A stretch of 64,000 bases of DNA from Montifringilla adamsi. Taxonomy: Eukaryota; Chordata; Aves; Passeriformes; Passeridae. The position numbers and the translations under genes were made by a program. Of the stretch, positions 24,601-37,900 are shown piece after piece. The notes under the pieces were generated by a model. That model did not search any database and was not told the DNA's origin. It saw only the letters and a program-made list of their open reading frames with translations. The first letter of the stretch is position 1, and each line of letters starts with the position of its first letter. The DNA is taken from contig JAGGNK010008892.1 in NCBI GenBank assembly GCA_017590115.1, forward strand, positions 62,001 to 126,000, in the 5' to 3' direction.

Positions 24601-27600
24601 AGTTTAAAAGCACAAGGCATGTAGTTTGGCCTAAAGTATTAACTATACTCCAGTCCTGTCATTTACTACTTAAAATGTCTCTCTTACACAAAATGCTAAG
24701 TACCAGGCCTTAGCTGGGTGCCTCCTCCATTGCCTTAATTTTGGACGTTATTTTTTTTCACTGATTTCAATCTTAAAACAATTTGTTAAATACTTGAAGA
24801 AAAACCCTATTAGAGAAAAACCACAATAAGCTGTCTGCTCCTAACTTTTACTTCCACAAAACCTCTATTCAGACTGGTTTTATCTGCTTTCAAGAAAAGT
24901 CATCAGGGTAGTTAAAGGAAAAGCTCAGAAATTCTGAATAGTGACAGACAGAATCGGTGAAGAATACAAGGCTGCTACACTGGAGTGCAAGCTCTTTTAC
25001 ACTCTTCAGTCTCACACTGGGTCCCTTTTGTTTTTAAAAGTTATTGTATCTTTCCAAGTGTTTCCTTACCATCAAAGTATTACCTTAACAAGCAAGGACA
25101 CTGTTAGCCCTATACCAGGCAGACAACATTTTTCTTCTGGTAGCAGTTTCTTGTTCTGTGTGTATATTCCCAATTTCACTACCTTCCCCCTATTTGTGTT
25201 CTTCACTGTTTAATTCTTTAATAAAATAAAATCATAAAAGCTACAAGTAAACATTTGCATTTGTGTGGGTTAAGGCACTTCCAAACTTCGATCCATTTAT
25301 TATACAGCATATTGTGTGCAAATATGAAATTTCAAATATGGATAAAATAAATCTCAGATGGCTGAAAATTTTAAGGTTCACTTCTGTGAAAGACAAACTG
25401 TCTCATTGGAAGTGGCAAAACTGCCTTCAACCACTACTCATAGTCTCCACGCTCTACCACACAAATATTTTAGCAAGGAACAGAATGTGGATTTTGCTGT
25501 GATAAACACATTTCTCTAACCTGTAGATTGTCGTTTTCTGCCTCTTCTCTTGGGTTCGGCAACAGGAAGAGAAAGCTTTGAAGCAGAAACCGGGAATTTC
25601 CTAAGCCGTTCACCGGGGTCTGCAGAATCCACAATTCTAAACCCAAGAGAGTTGGAAGGGCTGTTTCCCAGTGTGCTACCAGCTCTCTTTCTTCCTCTTC
25701 GTCTTCTTCGAGGACCAAGTAACTCCACAAAAACATCTGCTGGTAATGCACTTTGGCTCTGACGAGTGGTCCGGCTATTAAGTCTTAAAGTGGGCTTTGT
25801 CACTGCTGAAGAGGCTGACTTTATGTTTCTTAAACCCCTTCTGGTCATTTTGGATGAAGATTCAATTGGCTGGCTCCGAGAAGCATATCTTGCCTGACGC
25901 TGGCTGTTCTGACTTGAGAATGGATTGTTGAGCTTGGCTGCTCTCATTTTTAATGGAAACTTGACCTGAGATCTTCCTTGCTTTGATGGGCTACAAAGTG
26001 AACAGTTATGTTTATTTATTCCAAAATTCCATTCGTCTCTTTTCCCTCAGTTTTCTAATTCAGCATTTAAAAACCCCGGCCATTCAAGGTTGAACTGGTA
26101 AGCAGCTGCCTTGCAACCTGATGCAGTCAGTCACCCGTAATTACCGTTACCTTAAATACTCCTCTGGGGTCTCTTAATGAAATATTACGTGGAGTACACA
26201 CCTTAAAGAAATGTTCAGAATTCTGATCACCTTTGCAGCTTATGCAACAGGAATACATTAACTGGAGCACCAGCTGTCAATTTCTTTAAATCACTTATTT
26301 CTCATAGCAAGTCCTAACTAGTAGGATTTCTGAACATTATTATCAGCCACATAAATAAAATGTAGTTGTACAATGCTACTTATAAGAGTTATGCTCTGCT
26401 CAGGGTTTATAACTAATACTCAAGACTCCCCTTCCTTTACAGGGAAGAGACAAGATCCCAGAGATAAATTTATTACCCGAGGACATGCACATTCTCTCCA
26501 ACTACTGAATCTCAACTGTCAGAGCTGCAAATAATCTTGTTTTAGTCAATTCAAAAGACTACAAAAAAAAAGAAAAATACTCTGAGATCAGAAAAGTTTC
26601 CTTCAATTTTTATGTTGCTGGCATGTGCATCAAATCAAATTTTTTATTGAAATTATCACTTTGTATTATTTAGTTGATTGTATAGCGTTTTTTGGTTGGT
26701 TGTTTTTCAAAGAGGTTTTCTTGGGTTGTTTGTTTGTTTGGGTTTTGTTTGTTTTGGTGTTGTTATGGTTTTGGGGGGCTTTTTCAGGGGTAAGGGTGGT
26801 GTGGTTTGCTCGTTGGCCTTTTTAAAACAGCTACTGCATTAGTCCTCAAGCCTTCCCAACGTCATGTGGCCTCCTCTGACAGATTGTTTTCTCTAATGTT
26901 CTAAGACTGTATGCATCTAGTCCTCCAAAATTCAAAAGTGGACAAAAATAACTCCAGATTTTCTCCAGAAAACTTTTACTGTTTGAAACTGTCTCCGCAT
27001 TCAAACAGCAGCTGTACAGAACTGAAGCTCCGATGGCCTTCTCTCACCCATACATTCAAAGCTGGAATTTTTATCCTGAAAAGTGAACCCAAGTCCAGTG
27101 GCCCTAGCTTTTGTCAGTATCAAATCTTTTGGTAAGAGCCAAATTCATAACAAGCTGCCATTTTTCTAAAAATAAACATCTTCTTCAAACTAGAGTTTCA
27201 AGATATGTGCTTATGTGAACAACTACTCCAAATAATGATCAAGGTGATATTTTAACAAGTCTATTTACCTTATCTCTTCCTCCTCTTGCGATTCATCCTC
27301 CTCATCTTGCTCTTCCTCATAATGCTCCTCCTCACTTTGTCCCATCTCATCATAGTTTGCCTCTTCTTCCCCTTCTAGTTGTTCAGCAGTCTCTTCATCA
27401 CTTTCCACAGAAGGTCTCTGTCTGGAGGAGAGGCGTCTAGAGCGCTGTTTCGGTCGGCACTCTGGGCAAAACCAATCTCCTTCAGGAATGACCTAGAAAC
27501 GGAAGGGGCAATGAAGAGAAAAAGCATTAGCAATATGCAATTATGTTGTAAGAACTATTCAAGTTCTGTGTGAAAAGGAAGCAGTTCTTTCTGCTGAGAT

Positions 27601-30600
27601 ACCTTCAGCTTGGGCCTGATGCAGTACGTGTGATATCCTCGGTCGCAGCCGTCACACAGCACCATGCTTTCTGCATCGCCCTTCTTCCGACACACTTTGC
27701 AGCGAGCGTTGAGGATGGACTTGGACCAGATGACACTTCGGTCCAATGTCGACAGGTGAAGGAAGACTTGGGACAAGCTGGTCGAAGAAAGAAGGGACTC
27801 TCTCCAGCGATCCAAAACTGTTTTATAGGACCGTCCACCATCACTGGCATCTTCCATTGAAGAAGGGGATTTAAAAAAAATGAGAAAAATGACAAATCCC
27901 CACAGAATTATCAAACTTTTTTTTCAAAGATCCAGGTTATTCTAGAGTAAGAGGTAATAGTCTGACTGTCAAACAGACAGCAAGTAGCAAACTGAGATAG
28001 TTATTCAACCTTTGTCTTATCTCTTCAGTACTGGAGTATTTTCTCCATAGTTTCCAACATGCTGGAGCTTTAAGATGTTACTCTTCAATACCTATTCAGC
28101 TTAGAACTTGCACACACACAGGTCATTAATAAGACAGTAAACTCAGATATCAACCTGGAACCTTAATTTGATTCAATTTATAAAGTATAAAACATTACTT
28201 AAGATCATGAAAAAAATGATCACATGTCCAATTTACCTTCCTTTGTATTTATACCCGGAAATCCCAACAGGTTTAAAGAAAGTACCTGAAACTTCACTGG
28301 CAAAGAACAGCTTGAAGGGCACTTTTCACCCACACTTGCTCCAGCACAGTGTTCCAGAGAGCCTTTCAGCCCTCTGCCCATGCCTCACTGCTCTCACTCC
28401 TGCCCTGCACTCTGCCTTCACAAGCACCTGCATCTCTGTGCATCTGACCAGGCTGGGGGACTGACCAGGATGAAATGTAACTGTTTCCTTAATACCTTTT
28501 AAGCAACATAGCACACAGGAGGGACCTGTGGTGCACATCAAGTCTCAAACCAAGTAACACCTGAGTCCCTAGTTAAGTTAAAAATAACCAGGGAAGGGAA
28601 CAGGGGTGAGAAATTAGATGGTATTTTCAAATAGTTTTGGGTTGCAATCCAGGCCATGGAAGCAGCCACAAAAACACACACACAGAGTAATGAGGGGGAC
28701 AGTACTGAATGGGGAATAGGCAGCTGGGAACTACAGAAGCAAACAGGCTGTTTGAGAACCTGAGAGAAAACAGAAAGTATACATGACACCCTGCACTGCT
28801 GCTGCTGAGCAGAAAGCTGATTTCTTTATTGAAGCTGAAAAGTTATTTCTTGCATTTTAAAGTAAGAGGGTTTGAGGACAGGAAGAGACCATGCAACAGT
28901 GCTTTTGGTTATAGAGATGTCTGCAGACTTCCCTTCTAAAAGTGATAGTCCAGCTACTACTGTGTGACCTCAGTTGATTAATGATGCACTCCAGTATATA
29001 ATGCCACCCTGCCTGCTGGACTACTGACAGTGGGCACATGAATGGCCCGTGATGCACCTGTCTGCCAAATGATTTATTCTCATGAATAGGAAGAGAAAAT
29101 ATCTAATAACAAATAAAATGAAAGAACAAAAATGAGACTAATTGCTCTTCTGGCAAGGCCCTTCTGCCTTCTCATCAACTGGCTGCCAGGATTTGTCTAA
29201 TCTTGCATACATTTGCATTAGCAGCAAGCAGCACAAGAGAAGTGACAGGAGAAGGCAGAGGATAAACAGGCAACACAGCTTCATAAATAAAATACAGCCA
29301 CTCCTGAACTGCAAACCTGTATTTCCTAACATTTCCTATTACTGAGACTTTAAGCTTCCAATGTTAAATTCAGTCTTCTGAAGACAGTAGACAAGGTCAT
29401 TTTCACAGTACTGCAGTATATCTTCATGTATTTTCTTTTATTCAATAAGAAAATTAAAATCACTTAAATCAGATTTTTACTGTAACTCTTACTCTTAAAG
29501 GCACTTTATCTTAAGCATATATATAGCCTGACGAGCATTTCTTGGCTAACAATGACAGCTGGATCATTATTACTTTTATTTGGAGGTTATTTTCAGCCTG
29601 GATTGGCTCACCAATATAGTTCATTGCACAATGCAACAAATATATTGCGATTGTGAATTTGCAGAGCAAGTAGAGATGAAAATTAAAGACCACAACCTGC
29701 TTTAGCATGTCCTTCTGCTGAAACAAACAAGCCAAACAACACCCCTGTTTCAGATCCCAATTTGTAAAGTAAGAATAACACTTTTTTCTTCCATCCATCA
29801 TCTTTCTCATTTATATTGTTAACTCAGAGGGAGAAATGGCCTCTTTCTTTGTGTCTGAGCAGCTCTACACTGCGCAGTGGGATACCCTTCTGTCAGCTAA
29901 GTCCTCCAAGCCTTGCTACAATGCAAATGAAGTCATTTGACAGATCTATGCACTCATCTATCAATAGCTAATTGAGTTCAGGGAAGGGTTTTCCATTTCA
30001 GTTTTTCTAGAAAGGATATGCAGTTGCACAATGCTGTGGAGTTTCAGAAAAAATGGAAACATTAAAAGAAAGGGGAAGAAAACCCCAGGATTATGTGAAC
30101 AGGCAGATTTTGGTCCCAAAGTGAAAAAAAAAAAATACAGTTCTTTATTTCTGGTTGCAGAAACCTTTTTCTTCATTTTAAATATTTGAGCTGTATTTGT
30201 TTCATGTTTAAACCTTTGGCTTCACTACCTTCAATGTAAGGAACTGGCTACAAAATTAATTAAGTAAAAACAGTAAAAAAAGAAAACCTGATAAAATATT
30301 CAATGCTTTCTAATTCTTAGTAACACAAGTAACATTTAAAATTTACCATCTCTCTGACTAGTCTTGTCTTTCACTCTCTTCCTCCTTTTATACCCCCAGT
30401 GGTGCCTTTCATCATCTTCTGCATTACCTAACATTAAATTCATAGAGTTATTTCAAATACCTTTTTGTAGGTAGATTATTTTTTAATTAATTTTTATATT
30501 CCACAATATATTTTTAATTAATTTTTATATTCCATAAATGTGTAGTCTAAAAACATGACTTGAACTGGGAACAGTGGTTCTCAATATGTGCAGACAGTGA

Positions 30601-33600
30601 AGGCAGACAGTGAAGGGTAAGGGAGTACTGTGCAGGGAGGAATTGCACATCCCAGTGTTCACTCTGACTCCCAGTACAAACAGAATGCTCGAACTAAAAG
30701 CTCTGAATCCTACCCTGCCTTACCTTTCTGTCCATCTCTGGTGCAAATGCCACAGGAGCAGACACTAACCACAGCTTTCTCTCTCAGCAAACAATTTGTT
30801 TGGTCTGTGCTACCACAAACCTCCTCACAGCTCAAAAAATGTAGCCAGGTTATGGGCACAGCTCTCAAGGACCAAGAGAATTAGTTCATCAGTCCACTTG
30901 AAACATGTATTTTGGATGTTTTTGTGCAGGTGTGTTCTCAAGTATTAAAATGATTAAATTAACCTCTCAGGAAGGAAGAGCCATGGTCAACCTCATCTGC
31001 TCCGATTACAAGGCACCTTCTTTGACTGTCTTCTCTGAAGAGTAAACAAAAATTCTCTATCATAAAAAAGCCCATTTCCACCTTTGCTGCCTCTGCTCAT
31101 GAAACTCTGCAGGGAAGTAATAAAAGTATAATAAAAAAGTATGTGTATATACCTATCATATCCCAGAATACTGTTGGAAGATGTCTGATGCTATTATGAG
31201 GACAATTATAAACAGGAAGGGAAACAGCTTTGGGAGTACAGGAAACAAAGATAAAATCTAAAAAGAAAGGAATTGAATAAAGACAAGCAAAAAGGAACAA
31301 AAAAGTTGGTTTTGTTTTTTTTCTGTCACGCAAGAAGTGCATGGTACAAGTTACAAAGCAGGCAAATGGTTCCCTCCATCAGTCTCAAAGGTGCTCCCAT
31401 GAATTAGAATCCAACCTTTTGCATGGAAATCGGAAGGATGCTTAAATGACTGAAGTCCTGAAGTAGTGCACAAGGCAGACTTTTTTTGTGGATGCCTCAC
31501 TGAACTCCAGGACAACCAAATCACTTCATCATTTTATACCTCAACTTTCACATCTCTGTAAAAGGAATGATGAGACCTATAACTGCACTGCAAAGTATTT
31601 TGAAATGCAAGGAAGAGTAAATTTATATCAAAAAAGAAGCAAAATTCATAATAAAAACTGCTTGTATTTCTTCCTTCTCAAACATTTTTTTTCTGAGAAG
31701 CAGGACTTCAGAGTTTCCTTCAAACAATTATTAAAAAAAGAAAAAGGCTTTTTTACATCTTAACTCTGAAAATTTTGCAGGAAAACAAGATACTGTAACT
31801 ACACTCCCTCCTTTCCATGAGTCTCCTGTAAAATTACCTTGGGTTGCACTGAAGGAAGAAAAACCAAATTTTCATAGTAATATTTAATGAAAAGATTTCA
31901 AAAAGACAGTTCATAATTAAGAAATGCATACAATGTAAATCACATTACATTTGATCACCAGACAACAGAAGATTAGTGGGCATGTAGCAGCTCTGTGAGG
32001 CTGAAGGGGCCATTTCTGGGGTTTCCAGATCTCCTTTCACATTGCTATCTTCTCTGTCAGTCTTTTCTTGCTCTTCCACTTGAACATTTGGTATGCACCT
32101 CAACTCTAAACCTATCAGAATCACCAGCAAGGCTCTTGGCAGCCTGATAGAGCCTCAAACAAAAACGGAGCCGAGAGGAGCAGCTGGTCCTTTTATTGCT
32201 GTGCTGGGTCCCTTTGTCTGCTCTGCACCCTGGAGGCCACCAGCATAAACCTGCCAGTGACTGCAGGGAATTTCAGTGTGCTAGCTTTAGGACTAGCAGC
32301 CATAAATGAAAACTAAAAATTGTTAAGTATGGCTCCATTCCCTAATAGGAACAGAGCAGATAAAGAGAGGGATAGAGAGGGCAAAGAAACTTCGCAGTGA
32401 AAGCAAGAACTGAAATAAAGACAAAGACAGCATTTTCAGTGTGGTTTAAAGCAGAAATGCAGGGGACTCTTTTCACTACAAGTGTTCCCCTCTATTGCTA
32501 CAAAAGCACAACTCACAGCACTTGCTTGACTTCCAATATTTTTATTTCAATGGTAACTCAGCCAAAAAAGTTGGGATGATCAGATTAAACATGAGAAACA
32601 GATATTTTGTTTAAGTGGGGGAGTTCCCTTACATAACTGGAACAACTATTAAAAAAATCCCTCCTATTGGAAAAAAGAAAAAAAGAGAAGGATGAGTGCA
32701 GAGACACAGTAATCTATGTAAGAACAGTCAAACAAAACAAAAAACTCCTCAAACTAAACTCCAGCGGTTACAAACTTTGAGTTAATTTCTATCATCAGAA
32801 AACTGTTGGTCACACTCTAGAGGGGTCAGGGAAAAAATGCATCACAGCTTTGAACACACAGCAGTCCTGAAAAACAAGTGTCCACTTTTCATTAAAAGCA
32901 CTACAAACACCTCCTTGTCAAACTAAGTAGAGAACATTTCTATGTCTGTTGTACATACACAATCTTGCCTTCATTCAGATTCACCTCCTGCTAAAAGCAG
33001 CCCATTACGCAACTGAAAACATGAGACATTTGGCACCAAAAAGCAAGAGGGAACCTGACACTGTCACTTAATGATTAGGGCAGCAAGCCAGACCAGAGGA
33101 CACCTGGGATCCTTCCTGCTCCTCAGCAATGTAGGTTATTCTATACATTACCGTAATCGTAGAGCAGTAGCATTTTTCACAGCAGAAGAGATGCACGGGC
33201 ACATTACAGTAAACAAACATCAGAGATTTAAGACATGCAAAATGCATATATTTGCTTTCCTTATATACTCCCTTTGTCACTCAGTATAAAACGCCTAAGA
33301 GAACAGGATTTCCAAGTTAAAAAAAAAAGCCAACCCACCATCACTCCAAAGGCAAGGCAAAAACATGAACCAACGTAAGATTATGGCAGAGTTGAAACCA
33401 CCAAAAATAAGAAAGTTTTCTAGCAGTCTTCTTTCTCTCCAATACTTCTGGGGCATTTTTCTTCTTTTAGTCTTTCTCCTCTAACACAGGATGCATGATC
33501 AATGGCCACAGCCTGCTAATAACCATGTTTTTCCCCTTAGGAGAATAGTCAACTTAAAACTGTCAGCAAGGGACTGTCAGCAAAATACTCACAGACCTCG

Positions 33601-34924
33601 TATGGAAATGGAGGCATATAATGCACAATGTATTTACAACTTGTACATGAAAAGTAGGACAAATGCTAGAGGCACTGTCAATTAACTGCTGCACAGGTTG
33701 CAATCTAGTCATATAGCAGGAAATAAGCTGTATCATGCCTGGCTTGGAAAGTGCAGACATATTTGAGTTGACTAAACACTCAGCCAAGTAAAGCTTTTAA
33801 ACAGCTGCGGTTTCAACTATTCCTGTGCTCTCCCCTTTCATCTCAATCATTTGCTGCACTTCCCTCTTCTAGAGGTCATCACACTGATATCAAAAGCTTG
33901 TGGAAGGGAACCCATGCCCACGTGTCAGTCTCTGGCACAAATCTAGCTCAAAGCCATCTTCAGTGGCAACTGATACCCAGACAGCAGGCTCCATGCAGGA
34001 GCAGCCAAGATGCAGAAACAACTTCAGGTCAACTGCGCCAACAGGGCATTAACATCTTGTGTTAACACACCAAAACCTGCATTTTTGTCTACCTACTACA
34101 GCAGAGTCTGCCAGAGCAGAAGAACTTTATACACAGTGACTTTCAGAGGAGAGTATCAGTCTACCAGGGTGCGTAGCAGTTGCTGCTCTGGAGGACCCTG
34201 GAATGCACTGTGCTGGCAAACAAGAGGTGAGAGGCAAAGCAGCCCAGCAAGCACAGAGCACAGCTCATCCCCCGCGTGCCATCGACACAGCAAGTGTGAC
34301 CAAGACAGCCACCTTGGGAAGGAGGAACTACCTTGACACATTTCTCTAAGATCAAAGTCCACTTCTGAATTGCAAAAGGATCCTAAGGAATCCAGACCTG
34401 AGGGATCATGGGAGAACAAACTGACTATGCACTTTGGACCCTCTATCTCACCTCTGAAGCCTCATCAGAGGAAGCCAAGTAAGAGGTGTCACAGTCAAGC
34501 TGTAATCCTGCTTTGGTTTAAATTTTTCTTCAACCTTTTATTTCCAAGTTTTACAGCACAAATGCAAAACCTGAGAATTTTAATGTTTGCAATGTAAGTA
34601 TTTCCTATACTTTACTGTAAGTATTCTGTTATTGCTGAACAAGGTGATCCAGGTAAATTAGGCCTATATTGCTTTCACTGAAACAGTATAAAAAGAAAAC
34701 ATTTTTGCAACCTAGAACTATAGTTCTAGGTCTCAGCAGTAATTCTGAACTATAGTGTTCCCCCAGAAAGTTTGATCATTTCTGCCTAAGGGTACAATTT
34801 GTCTGCCAATGCATCAGTGTAACTGTAACACCACATAAACAAGGTGTAACACCACATAAACTGAAAAAAATCTATGTTAAATAAGCATGCATTTAAGAAT
34901 TTGCGTGTTAATTCATACAATATA

Positions 34925-34955
<31 letters not shown>

Positions 34956-37900
34956 GTAAAAATCAATACATATGTGTGTGTGTTAACTTTTTCTTCTTTT
35001 CCTCAAGATATCCTTCCAAAGCATCCAGTCTTACAAAACAAGGAAGTGGGTTTGGGGTCAGGGGTCTTACTGTAGGGTTAGGGTGGATGTGTTTGGCTTG
35101 TTAGTTACAAAATCTTACACAAGACTAGAGACATAGTTTCAATTCTGAGACTTACCAAGAGGTGCTTTGAGGAACCTGCGTTCAATTCCTTGCTCTATCT
35201 GAAGCAGTGCAGATGCCAAGTAGTGGACCACATTACTGACTGGCTGAGGAGTACTTGTGCTTGTTGATGCAGCACTTGGAGCTTCAGTTTTTAACCCAAC
35301 AAGTCTAGAAGAGAAATGTATTAAATTATCTTTGAAGTCTCTGAAGTTAATACCAGAGATACCTGCAAATGTATCTACAGAAGCTGCTTACTTTAACTCC
35401 ATGTACTCGCACGGATTACTGACATGAACGGGTACTACACAGTGTGATGAGCCATCCTAATGTTTATGTTTGCTCAGCTAGCCTAGCTGACCTAGACAAA
35501 TCATTTTTAGGTAACAGTTACATAAATTGCAAGAAATGTGGATGACAAATTTCAAAACAATTAAGATTTCCAGAAAACCTGATGTGGCATCCATCAGCTA
35601 GTTTAAGACAGATTTCTGTGAAAAATGTAGTCCCAACAATTCTTCAGTGAAAACACTTCCAGTGGCAAAGTGTAGTCTTTTAGAACACATCCACCCACAG
35701 AAGTTCAACTACACAGATCCCTACAATTCAAAAGATTTTTGAAAAGAAAATAAAAAAATAAAAACAAAGTAATTTTTAATTGTAAATCAAGAATTGCTAA
35801 CTTATATGACCTCATGCTTTATAAAATAGTAATTTTTTATGTAAGGGTGGTTAAAAAACCTTCCAAACAATAAAAAAAAAAACCTAAAAAAACCCTGAAA
35901 CCAACCATACAAACCCCACAAACAAACAAGCAGACCACCAAAGAGGTAGTTTTCCAATAAAACAGGACAAAAAGACTAAGTAATCATTTCAAAATGTAGC
36001 TAATCTTTCTGAACCATAAACATTAAGTAATGTGTGAAGAGCAGCTCACACTACTGAAAATAAAATTTCATTTCTACTTGGGGTTTATAAAAAATTAACT
36101 AATTAGAACTGTCTGGATTGTGCCTTATTCTCGTGAATAAGCAATGCTTTTGGTTGTCCCTGTTCTTTTTTCACACTTAAAAGCTGTTCATTATATTCTG
36201 CAGTCACACACATTTTGAGAGCCTGAAAGCAAACAGAAAGAAAGCTGCGGAGTTATTTACATTTCACTAGTCAAACTCCAAGGTCTTAATGAGATGTCAC
36301 TTGCTCTGAGGTGGATAAAAAGCCCCACATCAAAAGCAATCTGTCACATGATTTCAGAACCCCACACTCTGATTTAATATGCAAGACTTTATTAGAGTAG
36401 ACTTTATTCAGAAACTCTGATGGAGTCAGTATCAAATGGAAAAAAATTATGCTACAAAGTTCTGTAGTTGAATTGAGAGTTGGCAATGGAACAAGTACCC
36501 AGTGTTAAGCGGAAACAGATAAATTTCAGCTTCTTAGTTAAAACAGTGGAATACGTCTATATTGTGGTTTTCAGGAACCAAATGTCTGCAAATTGTGTAG
36601 TTAATATAAAGGATGATCCAAATCATTTTGCATGGAACTAGAGACAGTCTTACAGGAAAATTCTAATTCACAGTGATGAATGAAAACGGAAAGAAAATGA
36701 GAAAAAAAAACCCCAAAGAACTTCAAATTCCTAACATCCAACACAGCATTCATTAGTCCACTCAGAAATACAGCTTTTATAGAAGTCTAACAGCAGAAAT
36801 GTTTAAGGCAAACAGTATGTTAGTACAATGACTGTCTCAAATGAATCTTTTTTCCTCAAGTGTTTCAATATTCACACCCTATCAAGAGACACAATTTCAT
36901 ATGCATTAACTATATTAAGGTAGACCTTTATTTCTGACAAGTATGCAACTCTGGAGAATTAAGAGTTTAGAAATCTTCACCATTTCTGAAGTTTTATTTA
37001 CAACAAGAACTGCTATCAGAGAACAACATCTGTCTCAAATGTTTAAAAATCAAACACCACAGAACACTTTACAGCTACAACACTGTAGGACTGGAGGTTT
37101 CCTTCATTTTACTACGTTGCAGCTTGCTCCACAGAAGTATTATCATTCCTAAATGATGTACATCACATCTCCATTTTGCTGCTATGCTTAAAGTTAATCC
37201 AGACCATGGCCTGCTGTCCTGCTGGTTCTTACCATGACTCACGAGGCAAGTAAACATGCCAGTTCAACCAGAGATTTGTTACAATTACCATTTTTCCTTT
37301 ACAACACCCCTACTCTTTTCAGAAATTGAAGTGTTTTGATTTTGTTGTTTTGTTTGGTGGGTTTTGGTTTTGTGTCTTGTTGCAGGTTTTTCTGTTTGTG
37401 TGAGGTTTTTTGGTTTGGGGCTTTTTTTGGGGTAGGTTCTTCTGAAAAACACATCATCAATTGCCAGTATAATTTCTCCCTGCATTTAAAATTACTTCAA
37501 AATGAAACCACGTGTTCCTTCTTTGATAATTAATGTTTACTGTGAGCAGTGGAGTATCTGAATACTCAAAGATGTAAAAATTGGTGCCTTAGTCTTACAT
37601 GGTAATAGAACAGCATCATTTACAGACTATAAACCAAAGTAAAATCCTGCATTTTAAGATTTACAGTCTTAAAAATCACCATGTGGAAGAATTTGAGGGT
37701 AAAAATAATTTGAAGGTCAAAAATTCCCCAGCCAAACAAAGCCAAAGCACTGCTATAAAACTCAGAGAGAAGAACCATTATTTAAACTATAGCACTTACC
37801 TGTCTTTTACAATAAACTTATCATGATCATCAGTTTCCATTTCTTCAGATTCTTCATTCACAGTTTTAATAATGCCATTTTCTTTGTTTTCATCATTCAG

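Larger units (their letters stand above)
27851..35155 (-). other. BAZ1A: BAZ1A large intron (7.3 kb)
   Basis: The longest complete intron in the window. I found no recognisable exon, host-independent gene or full mobile element. It includes a 23-bp direct repeat (30481-30503 and 30512-30534), a 13-bp tandem duplication (30590-30615), a TA microsatellite at 34934-34955 and a G-rich segment at 35047-35092. Confidence 0.8.
35305..37799 (-). other. BAZ1A: BAZ1A intron
   Basis: 2.5 kb GT-AG intron with two low-complexity tracts (35866-35935, A/C rich; 37331-37437, G/T rich). No exon seen. Confidence 0.85.

Noticed and set aside
25550..25762. Plus-strand 70-codon frame opposite the BAZ1A linker exon
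   Set aside because: Antisense shadow of a real coding exon.
35077..35087. Interstitial telomere repeat
   Set aside because: Only about two TTAGGG-like units; too short to separate from a chance G-rich sequence.
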